Shown piece by piece: positions 5,094 through 10,014 of a DNA stretch of 10,014 bases. Below the pieces are notes generated by a model, which saw only the letters and a list, made by a program, of their open reading frames with translations, made no database searches and was not told the origin of the DNA. This DNA is from Flavobacteriales bacterium. Lineage in GTDB: Bacteria; Bacteroidota; Bacteroidia; Flavobacteriales_F; PHOS-HE28. The stretch covers positions 1-10,014 of the forward strand of contig JALOLX010000042.1 of NCBI GenBank assembly GCA_025455765.1. The letters run 5' to 3'. A program made the translations under genes and the position numbers. How positions within the stretch are numbered: position 1 is the stretch's first letter; each line of letters begins with the position of its first letter.

Positions 5094-8000
5094 CGCAGCG
5101 GTTCATCCACCGCCCCGTCCTCTCCATCGTCCTGTCCATCCTCATCGCGCTGCTCGGCGGCCTGGCCTTGTTCCAGTTGCCCATGACGCTCTTCCCGAGC
5201 ATCGCGCCGCCGGAGGTGAACGTGACCGTGGAGTACACCGGGGCCAATGCCGAAACGGTGACCAAGGCCGCCATCGTGCCGCTGGAGCGCGCCATCAACG
5301 GTGTGCCCGGCATGAAGTACATGAGCAGCGATGCCGGCAACGACGGCGTGGGCGTGGTGCAGGTGCTCTTCGAGACCGGCACCGACCCCGATGTGGCGGC
5401 CGTGAACGTACAGAACCGGGTGAGCGCCGTGATGGGCGAACTGCCGGCCGAGGTGATCCGCAATGGGGTGAAGATCGCCAAGGAGGAGAACGCCATGCTG
5501 ATGTACCTGAACGTGTACAGCACGGACACCACCTTGGACGAGAAGTTCCTCTACAACTTCGCCGACATCAACCTGCTCGCGGAACTGAAGCGCATCAAGG
5601 GCGTGGGTTACGCGGACATCCTCGGGGCGAAGGAGTATGCCATGCGGATCTGGCTGAAGCCGGACAAGATGCTGGCCTACCAGGTGAGCACGGACGATGT
5701 GCTCGGGGCGCTCGAGGCCAACAACGTGGAGGCCGCGCCCGGCAAGGTGGGTGAGAGCAGCGACAAGCGCAGGCAGGCGCTGCAGTACACGGTGCGCTAC
5801 ACCGGCAAGTACACCACCGAGGCCGAGTATGGCGACATACCGATCTGGGCGGATGCGGATGGGCAGATCCTGCGCATCAGGGATGTGGCCGATGTGGAGT
5901 TCGGCACCACCTACTTCGATGTGGAGGCGAAGCTGAACGGCAGGCCTTGTGCGGCCATCGCTATGAAACAGCTGCCCGGGAGCAACGCCAGCGAAGTGAT
6001 CGCACAAGTGAAGGAACGACTGACCGAGCTGAAGCAGAAGACCTTCCTGCCCGGCATGGACTACGAGGTGAGCTTCGATGTGAGCCGCTTCCTGGATGCC
6101 AGCGTGCACGAGGTGCGCAAGACCCTCATCGAAGCGCTGATCCTGGTGGCGCTGGTGGTGTTCATCTTCCTGCAGGACTGGCGGGCCACGGTGATCAGCC
6201 TGCTCGCCGTGCCTGTTTCCCTCGTGGGCACCTTCTTCTTCCTACCCTTCCTGGGCTTCTCGCTCAACCTCATCACCCTCTTCGCATTGGTGCTCGCCAT
6301 CGGCATCGTGGTGGACAACGCCATCGTGGTGGTGGAGGCCGTGCACGCCAAGATGGAGCGGTCGCACATCGGGCCACGCAAGGCCACCGAACAGGCCATG
6401 CGCGAGATCAGCGGCGCCATCATCGCCATCACGTTGGTGATGAGCGCGGTGTTCATCCCCGTGGCCTTCATGAGCGGTCCGTCCGGCATCTTCTACCGGC
6501 AGTTCTCCCTCACGCTGGCGGTGAGCATCGTGCTCAGCGGCATCGTGGCGCTCACGCTTACACCGGCGCTCTGTGCGGTGATGCTGAAGCCGCACCAGCC
6601 CGGGCAGCAGGGCGGACGGCTCGGCCGCTTCTTCAACGGCTTCAACCGCTGGTACACGAACGTGGAGGGGCGCTATGGCGGACTGCTGGGCCGCATCGCT
6701 CACCGACGCACCATCACGTGGGGCGCGCTCATCCTGTTCGTGGTGGCCACCGGAATGTTGGGTCGCGTGCTGCCCACCGGCTTCATCCCCAACGAGGATC
6801 AGGGCACCTTCTACGTGAGCGTGACCACACCGGCAGGCGCCACGCTGGAACGCACCAAGGACGTGGTGAACGCCATCCAGCGCGCCGGGCAGGACATCCC
6901 CGAAGTGCAGAGCATCAGCACGCTGGCCGGCACCAACATCCTCAGCGACGGCACCGGCGCCACGTACGGCACCTGCCTCTTCAACCTGAAGCCCTGGGAG
7001 GAGCGCGACCGATCGGTGGAGGACCTGATCGCCGAGGTGGAAGGGCGCATCGCCCACCTTAAGGATGCGCAGATCGAACTGTTCCCGCCGCCTGCGGTCC
7101 CCGGCTATGGCAATGCCAGCGGCTTCGAGCTGCGACTGCTGGACAAGACCGGCAGCGGCGACCTCAAACGCATGGAAGGCGTGGTGAAGCAGTTCATCGC
7201 CGACCTGAAGGAGCGCCCGGAGATCGGCAGCGCCTTCACCATCTTCGATGCGAGCTATCCGCAGTACCTGCTGCACTTCGACACGGACCGGGCGGCCAAG
7301 CGTGGTGTGACGGTGGATGCGGCGATGGGCTCCCTGCAGACCCTGCTGGGCAGCGAGTACGCCACCAACTTCATTCGCTTCGGGCAGATGTACAAGGTGA
7401 TGGTGCAGGCCCTGCCCGAGTACCGCGCCCGGCCCGAGGACCTGCTGAAGCTGTATGTGAAGAACGATGCGGAGGAGATGGTCCCGCTGAGCGCCTTCCT
7501 CACGGTGGAGAAGGTGTACGGCGTGGACCAGATGACACGCTACAACATGTTCCCCAGCGCCGAGCTGAACGGGGAAGGCAAGCCCGGCATCAGCAGCGGC
7601 ACCGTGCTGAAGGCCGTGCAGGAGACCGCACAGGCGAAGCTGCCGCGCGGCTACGACATCGACTGGGCGGGCATCTCGCGCGATGAGGTGAGCACCGGCA
7701 ACGAGGCCATCGTCATCTTCCTCGTCTGCCTGCTGTTCGTGTTCCTCGTGCTGGCCGCGCAGTACGAGAGCTTCCTGCTGCCACTGCCCGTGATCCTCTC
7801 GCTGCCTGCCGGGATCTTCGGGGCCTTCACCTTCCTGGCCATGATGGGCCTGGAGAACAACATCTACGCCCAGGTGGCCATGATCATGCTCATCGGCCTG
7901 CTGGGCAAGAACGCCATCCTGATCGTGGAGTTCGCCACGCTGAAGCACCGCGAGGGCCGCACACCGCTGCAGGCCGCGATCGAAGGTGCCAGGGTGCGCC

Positions 8001-8245
8001 TGCGTCCCATCCTCATGACCAGCTTCGCGTTCACCGCGGGTCTGTTGCCGCTGATGTTCGCCAGTGGCGCGGGCAGCGTGGGCAACCGCACCATCGGCTC
8101 GGCAGCCGCCGGGGGCATGGTCTTCGGCACGCTCATCGGTGTGGTGGTGATACCGGGTCTCTACGTCGTGTTCGCCACCCTGGCAGAGAAGATCAACCTG
8201 TACCGTGGGCGCAAGGAGGAGAAGGCGCTCACCGAATCCCTTTGA
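5090..8245 (+). CDS. RND efflux pump inner-membrane transporter (AcrB/MexB type, HAE1-like)
   Basis: This is the proton-driven inner-membrane pump of a tripartite efflux system, 1051 residues long, the usual AcrB length. TM1 lies at about 10-30, followed by LPMTLFPSIAPPEVNV and the first periplasmic porter domain. A second membrane block (about 345-500) contains LQDWRATVISLLAVPVSLVG and AIGIVVDNAIVVVEAV. LPTGFIPNEDQGTFYVSV opens the second periplasmic half. The third membrane block (about 875-1040) contains AAQYESFLLPL, GLLGKNAILIVEFA and RLRPILMTSFAFTAGLLPL. Of the AcrB proton-relay residues, the Asp of position 407 is present (D409), as are Lys (K940) and Arg (R972). The second Asp (AcrB 408) is Asn here (N410). 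The gene starts inside the adaptor stop codon and ends 3 bp before the channel gene. Its length and its HAE1-type flanking sequences favour a drug or organic-compound pump over a metal pump; the substrate is unknown. Confidence 0.96.
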   Translation: MTQRFIHRPVLSIVLSILIALLGGLALFQLPMTLFPSIAPPEVNVTVEYTGANAETVTKAAIVPLERAINGVPGMKYMSSDAGNDGVGVVQVLFETGTDPDVAAVNVQNRVSAVMGELPAEVIRNGVKIAKEENAMLMYLNVYSTDTTLDEKFLYNFADINLLAELKRIKGVGYADILGAKEYAMRIWLKPDKMLAYQVSTDDVLGALEANNVEAAPGKVGESSDKRRQALQYTVRYTGKYTTEAEYGDIPIWADADGQILRIRDVADVEFGTTYFDVEAKLNGRPCAAIAMKQLPGSNASEVIAQVKERLTELKQKTFLPGMDYEVSFDVSRFLDASVHEVRKTLIEALILVALVVFIFLQDWRATVISLLAVPVSLVGTFFFLPFLGFSLNLITLFALVLAIGIVVDNAIVVVEAVHAKMERSHIGPRKATEQAMREISGAIIAITLVMSAVFIPVAFMSGPSGIFYRQFSLTLAVSIVLSGIVALTLTPALCAVMLKPHQPGQQGGRLGRFFNGFNRWYTNVEGRYGGLLGRIAHRRTITWGALILFVVATGMLGRVLPTGFIPNEDQGTFYVSVTTPAGATLERTKDVVNAIQRAGQDIPEVQSISTLAGTNILSDGTGATYGTCLFNLKPWEERDRSVEDLIAEVEGRIAHLKDAQIELFPPPAVPGYGNASGFELRLLDKTGSGDLKRMEGVVKQFIADLKERPEIGSAFTIFDASYPQYLLHFDTDRAAKRGVTVDAAMGSLQTLLGSEYATNFIRFGQMYKVMVQALPEYRARPEDLLKLYVKNDAEEMVPLSAFLTVEKVYGVDQMTRYNMFPSAELNGEGKPGISSGTVLKAVQETAQAKLPRGYDIDWAGISRDEVSTGNEAIVIFLVCLLFVFLVLAAQYESFLLPLPVILSLPAGIFGAFTFLAMMGLENNIYAQVAMIMLIGLLGKNAILIVEFATLKHREGRTPLQAAIEGARVRLRPILMTSFAFTAGLLPLMFASGAGSVGNRTIGSAAAGGMVFGTLIGVVVIPGLYVVFATLAEKINLYRGRKEEKALTESL

Positions 8246-8248
8246 ACG

Positions 8249-9667
8249 ATGTCCATCAAGAAGACAATTCCAGCGCTGATCGCGCTGTTCCTCGCCGGAT
8301 GCGCATCGTACCGCACCGATACGCCCATCCGCACCGCGGAGCTGCCGCGCAGCTTCCAAGGCCAGGCCGACAGTACCAGCGGAGCCACCATCGCCTGGCG
8401 CGAGCACTTCAATGATCCCGTGCTGATCGCGCTGATCGACACCGCGCTGCGCAACAATCCCGACCGCCTCATCGCCCTGCAACGGGTGGAGGCGGCCCGT
8501 GCGCAGGTGCGCGGTGCGAAGGGTGCACTGCTGCCCGAAGTGGGTGTGGCGGCCAGCGCCGGTGTGCGCAAGTTCGGCCTGTACACCATGGACGGTGCCG
8601 GCAACATCACCACCGAGATCACGCCCGGACAGATCGTACCGATCGACCTGCCGGACTACTTCGGTGCCTTCACCGCCACTTGGGAGGTGGATGTTGCGGG
8701 ACGGCTGCGCAACCTGAAGCGCGGTGCCCAAGCGCGGCTCATCGCCAGTGCCGAAGGCGCCAACTGGGTGACCAGTCAGCTTGTGGCCGAAGTGGCCGCC
8801 ACCTACTACGACCTGTTGGCGCTGGACAACGAACTGGCGGTGGCCCGTCGCACCATCGCCAGCCAAGAGGAGGCGCTGGAGGTGATCACCGCGCAGAAGG
8901 AGACCGGTCGCGCGAACGAGCTGGCCGTGGAGCAATTCACCGCACAGCTGCTCAGTGTGCAGGCCCTGGCGCGGATGATCGAGCAGGACATCCGCGAAAC
9001 GGAGAACGGTCTCAACTTCCTGCTGGGCCGCTACCCGCAGCCCATCGCCCGCGATCCGCAGGCACTGCTGTCCGCTTTGCCGCTGCTATCCGCAGGCGTT
9101 CCGTCCCAGCTCCTCAGCAACAGGCCGGACATCCGCGAAGCGGCGATGAACGTGGAGGCAGCGCGCTTCGATCTGAAGGCGGCCAAGGCGGCCTTCTATC
9201 CGACGGTGACGCTCACCGCGCATTATGGGTTGCAGGCCTTCAGCACCGAGTACCTCTTCCAGACGCCGTCATCGCTGGCCTACGGCCTGCTCGGTGGGCT
9301 TACCGCACCATTGATAAACCGCGCGGCCATCGAGGCGGAGTTCCGCGGGGCGAAGGCGGAGCAGATCGGCGCACTGCACGATTACCAGCGTAGCTTGTTG
9401 AACGGTGTGGTGGAGGTGAGCAACGCGCTTGCCAACGTGCGCACCCTGCAGGAGGTGGATTCGCTGAAAAGCCGCCAGAGCGAGGTGATGGTGCGCTCGG
9501 TGGAGACCGCCACGGAGCTGTATGGCGCGGCACGCGCGGAGTACCTGGAGGTGCTCTTCGCCCAGCAGAACGCCCTGCAGGCTCAACTGGAGCTCTTCGA
9601 TGTGAAGCGCCGCCAGCGCTTCGCCACGGTGGACCTGTACAGGGCGCTGGGTGGTGGTTGGCGGTGA
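8249..9667 (+). CDS. Outer-membrane efflux channel, NodT/OprM-type lipoprotein (TolC superfamily)
   Basis: This is the outer-membrane exit duct of the tripartite pump. Trimers of this family form a beta-barrel in the outer membrane and a long periplasmic alpha-helical tunnel. It has 472 residues. The signal peptide ends in the lipobox L-A-G-C with C18, as in the OprM/NodT branch. WREHFNDPVLIALIDTALRNN (50-70) and the AARAQVRGAKGALLPEVG stretch open the first outer-membrane efflux repeat. WEVDVAGRLRN (145-155) is a family signature. LLSNRPDIREAAMNVEAARF (288-307) begins the second repeat, with AKAAFYPTVTLTA (312-324). The last helix carries AQNALQAQLELFDVKRRQ-like sequence and ends in ALGGGWR. 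It lies only 3 bp after the pump stop with no ribosome binding site, so it belongs to the same transcript. It is the last gene of the operon. No intrinsic terminator is visible before pheT. Confidence 0.95.
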   Translation: MSIKKTIPALIALFLAGCASYRTDTPIRTAELPRSFQGQADSTSGATIAWREHFNDPVLIALIDTALRNNPDRLIALQRVEAARAQVRGAKGALLPEVGVAASAGVRKFGLYTMDGAGNITTEITPGQIVPIDLPDYFGAFTATWEVDVAGRLRNLKRGAQARLIASAEGANWVTSQLVAEVAATYYDLLALDNELAVARRTIASQEEALEVITAQKETGRANELAVEQFTAQLLSVQALARMIEQDIRETENGLNFLLGRYPQPIARDPQALLSALPLLSAGVPSQLLSNRPDIREAAMNVEAARFDLKAAKAAFYPTVTLTAHYGLQAFSTEYLFQTPSSLAYGLLGGLTAPLINRAAIEAEFRGAKAEQIGALHDYQRSLLNGVVEVSNALANVRTLQEVDSLKSRQSEVMVRSVETATELYGAARAEYLEVLFAQQNALQAQLELFDVKRRQRFATVDLYRALGGGWR

Positions 9668-9742
9668 GCCTACCCATGCAAATGGTCGCTTTGGTTCTGC
9701 ATTGACATCACCTGTCTGACCGCTGTGCCCACAAGGGTTCGG

Positions 9743-9750
9743 TATCTTCG
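9743..9750 (+). promoter_or_regulatory. Candidate Bacteroidota -7 promoter box for pheT
   Basis: TATCTTCG lies 18 nt before the pheT ATG. It fits TAnnTTTG except for C in the third T position, the same variant as at 3421-3428. No convincing TTG -33 element lies at the expected distance. The placement, in a 101-bp gap ahead of a housekeeping gene, makes it a reasonable promoter candidate. Confidence 0.5.
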
Positions 9751-9768
9751 CCGCTCCTTCTGCACCCC

Positions 9769-10014
9769 ATGCGCATCTCCTGGAACTGGCTCCTTCAATA
9801 CGCTGATGCAGGCCTCAGCCCCCAACAGGCCGCCGCCATCCTCACCAGCACCGGCCTCGAATGTGAACGGGTGGAGCTGCACGAACCCATCAAGGGCATG
9901 CTGGAGGGAGTGGTAGTGGGCCACGTGCTGGAGTGCCGCAAGCATCCCGATGCCGATCGCCTGAGCGTGACGATGGTGAACATCGGTGCGGGCGAGCCGG
10001 TGCAGATCGTCTGT
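9769..10014 (+). CDS. pheT: Phenylalanyl-tRNA synthetase beta subunit, N-terminal part (3' end outside window)
   Basis: PheT pairs with PheS in an alpha2-beta2 enzyme that charges tRNA-Phe in the cytoplasm. The frame is open from the ATG at 9769 through the last base, giving 82 codons of a protein that is usually about 800 residues. It begins MRISWNWLLQY, the usual PheT start (basic-I-S-x-N-W-L), followed by AAAILTSTGLECERVE. The EMAP/OB-type tRNA-binding domain opens at about residue 48 with EGVVVGHVLECRKHPDADRL and continues into VNIGAGEPVQIVC, all strong PheT signatures. There is no Shine-Dalgarno sequence; the leader is C/T-rich. A TAnnTTCG box sits 18 nt upstream, suggesting transcription separate from the efflux operon 101 bp before it. 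The product assignment is secure even though only the first tenth of the gene is visible. Confidence 0.95.
   Translation, partial: MRISWNWLLQYADAGLSPQQAAAILTSTGLECERVELHEPIKGMLEGVVVGHVLECRKHPDADRLSVTMVNIGAGEPVQIVC

Noticed and set aside
4889..6109. Minus-strand open frame (406 codons) opposite the adaptor/pump junction
   Set aside because: It spans a clear ATGA gene junction on the other strand and has shadow-type composition, with no supporting start or promoter.
5947..7062. Plus-strand frame-shifted open frame (371 codons) inside the pump gene
   Set aside because: It is nested in another frame of an intact RND gene and is Arg/His/Gly-rich, so it is a frame shadow.
6242..8935. Very long minus-strand open frame (897 codons) across the pump and channel genes
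   Set aside because: It is antisense to two unmistakable genes, crosses their boundary, is rich in His, Gly, Arg and Gln as expected from the reverse strand of GC-rich coding sequence, and has no recognisable motif.
9676..9702. Possible hairpin ATGCA/TGCAT after the efflux operon as a terminator
   Set aside because: It has only 5 paired bases with a 17-nt loop and no U-tract, which is too weak to call.
9702..9707. TTGACA resembling a sigma-70 -35 box upstream of pheT
   Set aside because: No matching -10 lies 16-18 bp downstream. The Bacteroidota -7-like box is 35 bp further on, so the match is likely chance.

Overview
The window looks like a chromosomal segment of a GC-rich member of the Bacteroidota, most likely Flavobacteriales-like. 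Three things support this. No start codon in the window has a convincing Shine-Dalgarno sequence. Three intergenic gene starts are preceded by a box fitting the Bacteroidota -7 element TAnnTTTG or the variant TAnnTTCG (3498-3505, 3421-3428, 9743-9750). A small orphan protein has an N-terminal hydrophobic anchor and an acidic, Pro-rich mature part. The taxon is inferred, as no rRNA or other phylogenetic marker is complete here.

Layout, left to right: (1) The C-terminal two thirds of recG (branched-DNA helicase) reads in from the left edge on the + strand. (2) A two-gene minus-strand cluster follows: an alkylglycerol-monooxygenase-like membrane hydroxylase (2178-3410) and, 27 bp downstream of it, a YhhN/TMEM86-type lysoplasmalogenase (1419-2150). 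The latter meets recG tail to tail with a 4-bp overlap. (3) A 108-bp divergent promoter region leads into a small, lower-GC gene for a membrane-anchored or secreted protein of unknown function (3519-3893). (4) An 84-bp gap carries a widely spaced 10-bp perfect inverted repeat and a short tandem repeat. (5) A tightly packed tripartite RND efflux operon (3978-9667) encodes a lipoprotein adaptor, an AcrB-like inner-membrane pump and a NodT-type outer-membrane lipoprotein channel. (6) A 101-bp gap has a -7 box, and then the first 82 codons of pheT run off the right edge.

The efflux genes form one functional unit: the adaptor and pump overlap by 4 bp (ATGA), and the pump and channel are separated by 3 bp. 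No local regulator gene is visible. The two minus-strand membrane enzymes belong to the two families known in animals for breaking the ether bonds of alkyl-glycerolipids and of lysoplasmalogens, so together they suggest an ether-lipid catabolism or remodelling cassette.

Most of the window is ordinary. The points most worth a second look are the ether-lipid gene pair, an Asp-to-Asn change in the proton-relay pair of the RND pump, a one-residue gap in the most conserved RecG motif, the inverted repeat upstream of the efflux operon, and the TTCG variant of the promoter box. I see no mobile element, CRISPR array, tRNA or rRNA, and no gene-free stretch over 300 bases.
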